A stretch of DNA of 26,821 nt from Actinomycetes bacterium (GTDB lineage Bacteria; Actinomycetota; Actinomycetes; Actinomycetales; Actinomycetaceae), in the NCBI GenBank assembly GCA_023389315.1, contig JAEWEQ010000062.1, positions 1 through 26,821 on the forward strand, in the 5' to 3' direction. The position numbers and the translations under genes are program-made. A model generated the notes under the pieces. It was not told where the DNA came from. It was given only the letters and a program-made list of their open reading frames with translations, and did no database searches. Shown here in pieces: positions 7,092 to 13,982 of this stretch; position 1 is the first letter of the stretch; each line of letters opens with the position of its first letter.

Positions 7092-8361
7092 GGGCTCCCA
7101 AGCGATGGCGAAGGCCGTCGCTGCCTGCCGCCCCGAAGTCATTAGTGCCTACCCGATTTCCCCGCAAACCCACATCGTGGAGGCCCTCTCCGCCCTCGTG
7201 AAATCCGGGGAACTACCCCACTGCGAATACGTGAACGTGGAATCGGAATTCTCCGCCATGTCCGCCTGCATTGGAGCCTCCGCCGCGGGGGCACGCGCCT
7301 ACACCGCCACCGCTTCCCAAGGCCTACTATTCATGGTGGAAGCCATTTATAACGCTTCCGGCCTGGGCCTGCCGATCGTGATGACGGTAGCTAACCGAGC
7401 CATCGGCGCTCCCATTAACATTTGGAACGACCACACCGACGCCATGAGCCAACGCGACTCCGGGTGGCTGCAACTATATGCGGAAAACAACCAAGAGGCC
7501 GCCGACCTGCACGTGCAGGCCTTCAAAATCGCCGAGGAACTATCCCTGCCGGTGATGGTGTGTATGGATGGGTTCATCCTCACCCACGCGGTGGAGCAAG
7601 TGGACGTACCCGAGCTCGAACAAGTCCAACAGTTCCTACCCCCCTACGAGCCACGCCAAATGCTCGACCCGGAAAACCCGCTGTCGATCGGCGCCATGGT
7701 GGGTCCGGAAGCCTACACCGAGGTGCGCTACCTGGCCCACGCTAAGCAGATGCAGGCCCTGGAACTGATCCCCCAGGTGCAAGCCGAGTTCAAGGAGATC
7801 TTCGGGCGCGACTCCGGCGGACTGGTACGCCCCTACCGTTGTGAGGACGCCGAAATCATCATCGTGGCCCTGGGATCCATCCTGGGCACCATTAAAGACG
7901 TGGTCGATCAGCGTCGCGAGGACGGGGAGAAGATTGGCGTACTAGGCCTGACCTCTTTCCGCCCCTTCCCCACCGAAGCGGTGCGCGCCGCGTTGGAAAA
8001 CGCCAAGCGTTTCATCGTGTTGGAAAAGGCATTTTCCGTCGGCATCGGCGGGATCGTGTCCTCCCACTGCCGCGCCGCCATGCGCGGCAAGCAGTTCATC
8101 TGCCACGAACTCATCGCCGGCCTGGGCGGGCGCAACATCACCAAGGAATCCTTGCACCGCTACCTCGATAAAGCGGTGCGCGACGAAGTGGAAAATACCC
8201 ACTTCCTGGACCTGGATAAGTCCTTGGTGGAGGCAGAGCTGGAACGCGAACGCCTGGTGCGCCGCTCCGGCGCCCCCGCGGAGAACATCATGCGCGACCA
8301 GCAAGACCGCGTTAACGCCGCTAAAAACCTACCCACGCGCAACCAGGGAGAGAACCAATGA
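7075..8361 (+). CDS. porA: 2-oxoacid (pyruvate):ferredoxin oxidoreductase, alpha subunit
   Basis: Encodes 428 aa. It starts with EGSQAMAKAVAACRPEVISAYPISPQT, in which the AYPISPQT segment forms part of the thiamine-diphosphate pocket. It continues with the EYVNVESEFSAMSACIGASAAGARAYTATASQG region, whose Glu corresponds to the residue that activates the thiamine ring. A transketolase-like domain II (about 255-400) contains ALGSILGTIKDVVDQ and GVLGLTSFRPFP. It oxidatively decarboxylates a 2-oxoacid with CoA, reducing ferredoxin. GGAG lies nine bases before the ATG. It overlaps the gamma gene by 17 bases and the beta gene by four (ATGA), so translation is coupled. Confidence 0.88.
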   Translation: MLQQIEGSQAMAKAVAACRPEVISAYPISPQTHIVEALSALVKSGELPHCEYVNVESEFSAMSACIGASAAGARAYTATASQGLLFMVEAIYNASGLGLPIVMTVANRAIGAPINIWNDHTDAMSQRDSGWLQLYAENNQEAADLHVQAFKIAEELSLPVMVCMDGFILTHAVEQVDVPELEQVQQFLPPYEPRQMLDPENPLSIGAMVGPEAYTEVRYLAHAKQMQALELIPQVQAEFKEIFGRDSGGLVRPYRCEDAEIIIVALGSILGTIKDVVDQRREDGEKIGVLGLTSFRPFPTEAVRAALENAKRFIVLEKAFSVGIGGIVSSHCRAAMRGKQFICHELIAGLGGRNITKESLHRYLDKAVRDEVENTHFLDLDKSLVEAELERERLVRRSGAPAENIMRDQQDRVNAAKNLPTRNQGENQ

Positions 8362-9515
8362 GCAAACCAGATTCCTACGCGCACCAACAAGCCACCGTCA
8401 TTCCCGCCCGCGAGCAGGTGAAGTTCTACCAGGTAGGTTCCTACGCAGTGGGTAACCGCCTGGCTGATGAAAGCCAACGCTCGGTGCAGTCCGACCCGGA
8501 CCGTTTTAACTCCCTCACCTCCGGGCACCGCGCCTGCCAAGGCTGCGGTGAAGCACTGGGGGCACGCTACGCCCTCGACACTGCTATGGACGCCACCGAC
8601 GGGGACATGGTCGCGGTCAACGCCACCGGCTGCCTGGAAGTTTTCTCCACCCCGTATCCGGAAACGTCGTGGACCATCCCGTGGCTGCACTCCCTGTTCG
8701 GGAACGCTGCCGCAGTGGCCTCCGGCGTGGCGGCCGCCATGAAAGCTAAGGGCAAGACCACCCGCGTGGTCGCCCAAGGCGGCGACGGCGGCACCGTGGA
8801 CATCGGCTTTGGCCCGCTGTCAGGCATGTTCGAACGCAACGACGATGTGCTCTACATCTGTTACGACAACGAGGCCTACATGAACACCGGGGTGCAGCGC
8901 TCCGGCGCCACCCCCGCGGCCGCCCGCACCGCCACCACTCAGCCGGTGGGTGAACACCCCGGCAACGAGTGGGGGCAAGGTAAGGACCTGCCGCGCATCG
9001 CCATGGCCCACGAAATCCCCTACGTAGCTACCGCATCGGTGGCGGACCTGCGGGACTTGGAATACAAGGTGAAGCGCGCCATGGAGTTCCGCGGCGCCCG
9101 CTACATCCACGTGTTCGTCCCCTGCCCGCTGGGATGGGGGTCGGCTTCCAACGCCACCATTAAGATTGCGCGCCTGGCGATCCAAACCGGCCTGTTCCCC
9201 ATGTTCGAAGCCGAATACGGGGAAGTGACTTCGGTAATGAAGATCCGCCGCCCCACCCCGGTGGAGGAATACCTGAAACTACAGCGACGTTTCGCGCACC
9301 TGTTCAAACCCGGTGCCGACCCGGCGGTGCTGCGCCGCATCCAGGCGCAAGCGGACCGCAATATCCGCCGCTACAACCTGATCGACGACGAAGACTACGA
9401 CCTGGCCACCGAACACGCGGTGGAGTTCGAAGAGGCTCGCTACGGATTCCGTCGACCCCTGGAGCTGACGGTTCTTAATCAGCAAGCTCCCGCTCCGAAG
9501 GAGGAACTACGGTGA
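8358..9515 (+). CDS. porB: 2-oxoacid (pyruvate):ferredoxin oxidoreductase, beta subunit
   Basis: Encodes 385 aa, the thiamine-diphosphate and [4Fe-4S] subunit. Cys60 and Cys63 (CQGC), Cys92 (TGC) and Cys256 (PCPLGW) match the four cluster ligands of PorB-type subunits. The thiamine/Mg motif runs from GGDGGTVDIGFG (about 141-152) to DNEAYMNTGVQRSG, with the Asn-Tyr-Asn arrangement of the family. An N-terminal extension of about 50 residues precedes the conserved part, and the C-terminal ~90 residues are also longer than in many homologues. It starts with an ATGA overlap on porA after AGGGAGAG. Its stop overlaps the next gene's GTG. Confidence 0.9.
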   Translation: MSKPDSYAHQQATVIPAREQVKFYQVGSYAVGNRLADESQRSVQSDPDRFNSLTSGHRACQGCGEALGARYALDTAMDATDGDMVAVNATGCLEVFSTPYPETSWTIPWLHSLFGNAAAVASGVAAAMKAKGKTTRVVAQGGDGGTVDIGFGPLSGMFERNDDVLYICYDNEAYMNTGVQRSGATPAAARTATTQPVGEHPGNEWGQGKDLPRIAMAHEIPYVATASVADLRDLEYKVKRAMEFRGARYIHVFVPCPLGWGSASNATIKIARLAIQTGLFPMFEAEYGEVTSVMKIRRPTPVEEYLKLQRRFAHLFKPGADPAVLRRIQAQADRNIRRYNLIDDEDYDLATEHAVEFEEARYGFRRPLELTVLNQQAPAPKEELR

Positions 9516-11200
9516 AGGAAAATAACGCCACCGACGTATCTGCCGCATCCCGGGCAGAAGTAGACACCACCGCGGCAGAGGCCGACAATCTCCCCTTCGC
9601 TATCACCTTGGAGGTTGGTTCCTCCCTGGCGAACGAAACCGGTTCCTGGCGTTCCGAACGCCCCATCTACGTGAACCTGCTTCCCCCCTGTAATGCTGGC
9701 TGCCCGGCTGGGGAGAACATCCAAAAGTGGCTCTACCACGCGGAAGAAGGCGACTACCGTTCCGCTTGGAACGAAATCATGGTCAACAACCCCCTACCCG
9801 CAGTGATGGGCCGAGTGTGCTACCACCCCTGCCAGGTGGTTTGTAACCGCGCGAAAGTCGATGAAGCGGTTGGTATTAACGCAGTCGAACGCTTCCTTGG
9901 GGACAAGGCCCTGCAGAAAGGTTGGAGTGTAGACCCGGTCAATCCCGATACCGGCAAACACGTCCTCGTGGTGGGCGCTGGCCCCTCCGGCCTGTCCGCC
10001 GCCTACCACCTGCGCCGCCTGGGTCACGACGTCACCATTTACGAGGCCGGCCCCATGGCTGGTGGGATGATGCGCTTTGGCATCCCCTCCTACCGCCTGC
10101 CGCGCAACATTTTGGACGCCGAAGTCCAACGCATCCTCGACATGGGGGTGAAGTTGGAACTGAACCGCAAGGTAGAACATATCGAGGACGTGCGCGACCA
10201 GTTCGACGCGGTGTTCTTGGCAGTGGGTGCCCACATCGGTAAGCGCGCCTACGTTCCGGCTGCGGAGTCAGCTAAAATCATGGACGCCGTGTCCGTCCTC
10301 GGCGGGATTGAAAAGGGTGAAAAACCGCTGCTGGGTCGGCGCGTAGTGGTCTACGGTGGTGGCAACACCGCCATTGACACCGCTCGCACCGCTAAGCGCC
10401 TGGGCGCGGAAGAAGCCGTCATTCTGTACCGCCGTACCCGCGACCGCATGCCGGCGCACGATTCGGAAGTCGCGGAGGCGGAAGAAGAAGGCATCATGAT
10501 GCGGTGGCTGTCCACCGTTAAGCACGTGGATTCGGACTCCATCACCATTGAGAAGATGGAGTTGGACGAAAACGGTTTCCCCCAACCCACCGGCGAGTTC
10601 GAAGAACTCGGCGCTGACTCCCTGGTGATGGCGCTGGGGCAGGAAGCGGACCTGTCGTTGATTGAAGATGCCGATGGCATTGAGATCGAGGACGGGGTGG
10701 TGAAGGTTACCTCCCAGATGATGACCGGCATCGAGGGCGTGTTCGCCGGTGGCGACATGGTGCCGTCCGAGCGCACCGTGACGGTGGCGATCGGACATGG
10801 GAAGAAGGCAGCGCGCTACATTGACGCCTACCTGCGCGGCGGGGAATACCACCCGGCGCCGAAGAACCAGGAAGCCACCATTGATCGGATGGAAACTTGG
10901 TACTACGCCGATGCGCCGCGCCGCATCCGCCCGCGCCTGGAAGGGGCGCGCCGGGCCTCCACCTTCGATGAGGTGGTACAGGGGTTGGATGAAGAATCCG
11001 CCCTGTTTGAGGCGCGCCGGTGCATGTCGTGCGGTAACTGCTTCGGGTGTGACAACTGTTTCGGGGTGTGCCCCGACAACGCCATCACCAAGATCCAGCC
11101 TGGGGAGTACGAGTTCAAGTACGACTACTGCAAGGGCTGCGGGGTGTGTGCGCAAGAGTGCCCGTGTGGCGCTATTTCCATGATCCCCGAAGAGGTGTAG
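9512..11200 (+). CDS. FAD-dependent NAD(P) oxidoreductase fused to a 2[4Fe-4S] ferredoxin (delta-like subunit)
   Basis: Encodes 562 aa. The order is an N-terminal Fe-S domain like that of the glutamate synthase small subunit (CNAGCPAG at 60-67 and CYHPCQVVC at 103-111), an FAD-binding Rossmann fold (VVGAGPSGLSAAYHLRR, from 153), an NAD(P)-binding fold (VVVYGGGNTAIDTARTAKR), and a Fer4 tail with CFGCDNCFGVCPDNAI and CKGCGVCAQECPCGAI. The tail replaces the separate delta subunit of four-subunit POR enzymes, so the flavoprotein can accept electrons from the oxidoreductase and reduce NAD(P)+. GAAGGAGG precedes the GTG start, which overlaps the porB stop (GTGA). It is the last gene of the operon. 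A role independent of POR is less likely given the coupling. Confidence 0.87.
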   Translation: MKENNATDVSAASRAEVDTTAAEADNLPFAITLEVGSSLANETGSWRSERPIYVNLLPPCNAGCPAGENIQKWLYHAEEGDYRSAWNEIMVNNPLPAVMGRVCYHPCQVVCNRAKVDEAVGINAVERFLGDKALQKGWSVDPVNPDTGKHVLVVGAGPSGLSAAYHLRRLGHDVTIYEAGPMAGGMMRFGIPSYRLPRNILDAEVQRILDMGVKLELNRKVEHIEDVRDQFDAVFLAVGAHIGKRAYVPAAESAKIMDAVSVLGGIEKGEKPLLGRRVVVYGGGNTAIDTARTAKRLGAEEAVILYRRTRDRMPAHDSEVAEAEEEGIMMRWLSTVKHVDSDSITIEKMELDENGFPQPTGEFEELGADSLVMALGQEADLSLIEDADGIEIEDGVVKVTSQMMTGIEGVFAGGDMVPSERTVTVAIGHGKKAARYIDAYLRGGEYHPAPKNQEATIDRMETWYYADAPRRIRPRLEGARRASTFDEVVQGLDEESALFEARRCMSCGNCFGCDNCFGVCPDNAITKIQPGEYEFKYDYCKGCGVCAQECPCGAISMIPEEV

Positions 11201-11213
11201 CACCGCGCCACGT

Positions 11214-11927
11214 TTAGGCTGACGCCCCCGCTGAGACTGCTCGGCGGGGGCGAGGTCTTTTCGCCGGCGTGGCACGGCGGCGGCGCTTACCGTCCTCGAC
11301 AATCAAACCGTGGAAGAGCGCCAGCTCCGCGGCGCTGAAATCGGACTCCGCCACCAACGGGTCAAGAGCGCGCTTGGCCTGCCGGTAGGTCTTAAAAGCG
11401 CCCAGCCCTTCAGCTTCAAGCAGGCGGCGGGCATAGGCGTCGTAGATGAAAACCGGCCGGTGGTAGACGTAGAGCAAAATGTCGTCCGCAGTTTCCTCCC
11501 CCACTCCGCGGATCGCCAGCAACTGGGTGCGCAGCTGGTCGGTGGGTAGCTCTTCGGCTGCCCGCCCGTGATTTAGGAACCAGGCGGTGGCGGCCAGTAG
11601 GTAGTCGGTCTTGGTTCGGAAAAACCCGCTGGGGCGGATGGCGGTGGCGACCTCCTCGCGGTCCGCTTTTACCAGGGTGGCCGGATCGAGCAGGCTGGCG
11701 GCACGCAGATTCGCGAGGGCGCGTTCAACGTTGGTCCAAGCGGTGTTCTGGGTCAGCACCGCGCCTGCGATGATCTCGAAGTCGGTATGGGCAGGCCACC
11801 AGTGCCCGGCGTCCAGCCGTCCTCGCAGATCATTGAAAATGCGGCGCAAATTGGGCGGGGCGGGGAGCTCTGGCGCTGGCGGGTCGGCTGCGGCGGGCAC
11901 GGACGGTCGGGCGGGAGGGGCAGTCAT
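11214..11927 (-). CDS. HhH-GPD DNA glycosylase, endonuclease III/MagIII-like
   Basis: Encodes 237 aa from the ATG at 11927, preferred over a TTG seven codons upstream. The body shows FEIIAGAVLTQNTAWTNVERAL, the helix-hairpin-helix LLAIRGVGEETADDILLYVY (about 140-159) and then VFIYDAYARRLL with the catalytic Asp position. There is no C-terminal four-Cys Fe-S loop as in classical Nth, and the glycosylase Lys is not evident. This fits the MagIII/MpgII-type 3-methyladenine glycosylases rather than endonuclease III. The N-terminus is Pro/Ala-rich and the C-terminus is a basic Arg/Lys tail, probably DNA-contacting or disordered. It converges on the por operon, with 13 bp between stops. Confidence 0.82.
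   Translation of the reverse strand: MTAPPARPSVPAAADPPAPELPAPPNLRRIFNDLRGRLDAGHWWPAHTDFEIIAGAVLTQNTAWTNVERALANLRAASLLDPATLVKADREEVATAIRPSGFFRTKTDYLLAATAWFLNHGRAAEELPTDQLRTQLLAIRGVGEETADDILLYVYHRPVFIYDAYARRLLEAEGLGAFKTYRQAKRALDPLVAESDFSAAELALFHGLIVEDGKRRRRATPAKRPRPRRAVSAGASA
11223..11252 (+). terminator. Terminator of the por operon inside the end of the glycosylase gene
   Basis: A 9-bp GC stem (CGCCCCCGC / GCGGGGGCG) with a 12-nt loop is followed on the + strand by AGGTCTTTT. It starts 22 bp after the por-operon stop. It lies within the last codons of the convergent glycosylase gene, encoding its Arg/Pro/Ala tail, so the two genes share this DNA. Confidence 0.7.
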
Positions 11928-12060
11928 GGCTCCATCTTCCCACGGCAACCCTCGAGTGGCGCGGGACCGGGCGCGGATGAGAGCCTACGCGTGAAAGCGA
12001 CAGAAGAACACGCCACACGCGGGCGCGGGACCGGTGGGAGCCCGGCGCGTGAGACAGCCA

Positions 12061-12100
12061 TAAGGGTACCCTTACCTCCGCGCGGCCGGTCAACTAAACT
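12061..12100 (+). promoter_or_regulatory. Putative iron-box operator overlapping a leaderless promoter
   Basis: TAAGGGTACCCTTA (12061-12074) is a perfect 14-bp palindrome. Extended to 12079 it matches the 19-bp DtxR/IdeR consensus at about 14 positions by hand alignment. A -10 candidate TAAACT (12095-12100) ends six bases before the ATG at 12107, so the transcript would start at or next to the start codon. The weak -35 candidate TTACCT (12072-12077) lies inside the palindrome with 17-bp spacing. A bound repressor would cover the -35 element. The matches are visible; iron control is inference. Confidence 0.55.
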
Positions 12101-12106
12101 GAGCAC

Positions 12107-12436
12107 ATGAGTGAAACTACTTTTGCCCCGGTAACCGAGATCGCGAACCTGCGCACCGAGCCGCAGAACGTGGAAAAGTTCCAACAAGTCCTGCAAGAAA
12201 ACATCCAACTGGTGACCCAAACCCCCGGCTGCCAAGGCGCGCGCCTGCTGTCGGGAGTGGAAAGCCCCGGCTGGTTCATCCTGCTGATCGGCTGGGAAAG
12301 CGTGGAGGCCCACAACGGTTTCCGCAACTCTGACCGCTTCGCCCCCTGGCGCGCCGCCATCAGCCCGTTCTTCGCCGCCGACCCGGTGATCGAACACTTC
12401 ACTGACTTCGCCTACTCCCCCGCCGCCGGCAACTAA
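12107..12436 (+). CDS. Antibiotic biosynthesis monooxygenase (ABM) domain protein
   Basis: Encodes 109 aa, one ferredoxin-like ABM fold (PF03992). EIANLRTEPQNVEKFQQVLQENIQLVTQTPGCQGARLL gives the strand-helix-strand start; FILLIGWESVEAHNGFRNSD and a late Phe-rich helix complete it. Members include heme-degrading IsdG/MhuD-type enzymes, quinol monooxygenases and many of unknown role. The residues that coordinate heme in IsdG are not clearly recognisable, so a heme role rests only on context: it is followed 11 bp downstream by an iron-exporter-type ABC pair and preceded by an iron-box-like palindrome. No ribosome-binding site is seen, consistent with a leaderless message. Confidence 0.75.
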   Translation: MSETTFAPVTEIANLRTEPQNVEKFQQVLQENIQLVTQTPGCQGARLLSGVESPGWFILLIGWESVEAHNGFRNSDRFAPWRAAISPFFAADPVIEHFTDFAYSPAAGN

Positions 12437-12447
12437 CTGCCGCCAAC

Positions 12448-13071
12448 ATGTTCACCCTGCGCCAGGTCAGTGCCGGCGTCCTGACCAGTGTCACCGTGCG
12501 GATCAACCCGGGTGTGACCGCCCTCGTCGGCCCCTCCGGCTGCGGGAAGTCCACACTGTTTCGGGTACTTACGAAAACTCTGCTGCCCAGCACCGGTAAC
12601 GTGGAATTTTCCGGCACAGACCTAGCGGCGTGGGACGCAGTGCAGCTGCGCCGTCAGGTGCTGATGCTCCCACAAGAGTCCTACACCTGGCCCGCGAGTG
12701 TGCGTGAAAACCTGAAAGCGGGACTGCGTGCCCAGGGCCGTGAGCTGCCCACCGCCGAGCAGATGCAAATCGCCCTGCAAGTGGTCGGGTTGGACAAGGC
12801 TTTGGACGCCGACGCCTCCCAGCTGTCGGGTGGAGAAAAGGACCGCCTGGCGATGGGGCGCAGTCTGCTGGCACAGCAGGCGTGGGCACTGTGGGATGAA
12901 CCCACCGCCGCCTTAGATCGGGCCGCTGCCCGCGAAGTGATGGAACGGGCCATCGCTTACTTGCGTGAGCGTGACCTGAACCTGGTGTTCATCACCCACG
13001 ACGAAGCCCTACTGGAACTGGCCGACCACCAACTACAGTTGGCCGCCGGGCAGGTGGTGGGCGATGAATGA
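12448..13071 (+). CDS. fetA: ABC transporter ATP-binding protein, FetA-like
   Basis: Encodes 207 aa, a compact nucleotide-binding domain like E. coli FetA (YbbL, ~225 aa). Walker A is GPSGCGKSTL (about 28-37), followed by the Q-loop LMLPQESYTWPASVRENL, the signature LSGGEKDRLAMGRSLL, Walker B WALWDEP and the switch His in FITHDEA. The partner FetB fixes the assignment. In E. coli FetAB confers resistance to oxidative stress by exporting iron. The ATG at 12448 has no recognisable ribosome-binding site, so translation probably depends on the upstream ABM gene. The end overlaps fetB by eight bases. Confidence 0.82.
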   Translation: MFTLRQVSAGVLTSVTVRINPGVTALVGPSGCGKSTLFRVLTKTLLPSTGNVEFSGTDLAAWDAVQLRRQVLMLPQESYTWPASVRENLKAGLRAQGRELPTAEQMQIALQVVGLDKALDADASQLSGGEKDRLAMGRSLLAQQAWALWDEPTAALDRAAAREVMERAIAYLRERDLNLVFITHDEALLELADHQLQLAAGQVVGDE

Positions 13072-13837
13072 GAGCCTGATCGTCATCAGCCCGTGGGGCT
13101 ACGCGGCGGTGACCGGCCTGGGGCTGATTAGCGCCGCCATGGTGCAGGTCTACGCCAAATCGCACGGCCTGAAAGTAGTCTGGGCGCAGATTCGCATGAC
13201 CTTGCAACTAGTGCTCATGGGCTTCGTCCTGGTTGCGATTTTCGACCATCCTCACCCAGTGGTGTCGCTACTAGCGATCGCGGTGATGGAAACCTTCGCG
13301 GTCCTGACCGTGGTGGGCCAACACCGCGGGAGCGTTTCCCGCCGCGCGCTGCTAACTGCCGGGGCCGGCCTCGTGGTGGGGTCAGTGATCTCCTGCGCGC
13401 TGTTCGTAACCACCGTGGTGGGCATCAACCCGCTGGTGAACCCGCGCTACCTACTACCCCTGCTGGGGATGATCGTTGGTAACTCGATGACCGCCATTAA
13501 CCTGGCGGTGCGTTACATGGCCAGCCAAGTGAAGTCGCAAAAAACCATGGTGGAGACGGTACTGCACTTGGGTGGGACGAAGAATTACGCGGTGGCGCCC
13601 ATTGCGAAGGAAGCGTTCCTGTCAGCCCTCACCCCCACCATCACCACCATGCTTTCGCTGGGGATCGTGATGCTACCGGGGATGATGACCGGACAGATTT
13701 TGTCTGGCTCGGTACCACTGGTGGCAGTGGGATACCAGCTGTCCATCATGGTGGGGATCCTATTTTCAGTGGTGCTCTCCACCTGGTTCACCCTGCAGTT
13801 CGGTGGCCGATACTTCCTGGATGAGATTCCCGATTAA
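13064..13837 (+). CDS. fetB: ABC transporter permease, FetB-like (UPF0014)
   Basis: Encodes 257 aa with about seven membrane helices. The UPF0014/FetB hallmarks are present: an early segment with QIRMTLQLVLMGFVL, then YLLPLLGMIVGNSMTAINLA (about 126-145), ETVLHLGGTKNYAVAPIAKEAFLSALTPTITTM with the cytoplasmic coupling helix, and GIVMLPGMMTGQILSG. It forms the membrane channel for FetA and is predicted to export iron or another metal. The start ATG (13064) overlaps the fetA stop (ATGAATGA). It ends 20 bp before a strong hairpin and converges on the lyase operon. Confidence 0.88.
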   Translation: MNESLIVISPWGYAAVTGLGLISAAMVQVYAKSHGLKVVWAQIRMTLQLVLMGFVLVAIFDHPHPVVSLLAIAVMETFAVLTVVGQHRGSVSRRALLTAGAGLVVGSVISCALFVTTVVGINPLVNPRYLLPLLGMIVGNSMTAINLAVRYMASQVKSQKTMVETVLHLGGTKNYAVAPIAKEAFLSALTPTITTMLSLGIVMLPGMMTGQILSGSVPLVAVGYQLSIMVGILFSVVLSTWFTLQFGGRYFLDEIPD

Positions 13838-13857
13838 GTTTCCCAACCCCCAATTTC

Positions 13858-13902
13858 GCGAGGGCGGAGCCTGCGGCCTGATCGGTCCGGCTCCGCCCTC
13901 GC
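13858..13902. terminator. Hairpin between fetB and the lyase operon
   Basis: A perfect 14-bp stem, GCGAGGGCGGAGCC with its complement at 13889-13902, and a 17-nt loop lie between convergent genes. T-runs are weak on both sides, so it may work bidirectionally and inefficiently. Its left arm plus the preceding TTTC resembles a one-base variant (CGAGGGCGG) of the dispersed CGAGGACGG motif. Confidence 0.65.
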
Positions 13903-13919
13903 TGGGTTTCCCTGTGCTC

Positions 13920-13961
13920 TGGCTGGGTTACTCTATGCCCTGGCTGGGTTACTCTATGCCC
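13920..13961. repeat. Two perfect 21-bp tandem repeats with degenerate flanking copies
   Basis: A 21-bp unit beginning TGGCTGGGTTACTC is repeated exactly at 13920-13940 and 13941-13961. A third copy after it (CGGCTGAGTTGCTGG) and one before it are decayed. It lies between the terminator hairpin and the stop of the second lyase gene. No coding role is seen. Confidence 0.7.
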
Positions 13962-13982
13962 CGGCTGAGTTGCTGGGGGAGA

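Noticed and set aside
10268..11302. A 344-aa minus-strand frame opposite the flavoprotein gene
   Set aside because: Its composition is typical of an antisense shadow (His/Arg/Val-rich), it crosses the por terminator, and the + strand carries clear FAD and ferredoxin motifs.
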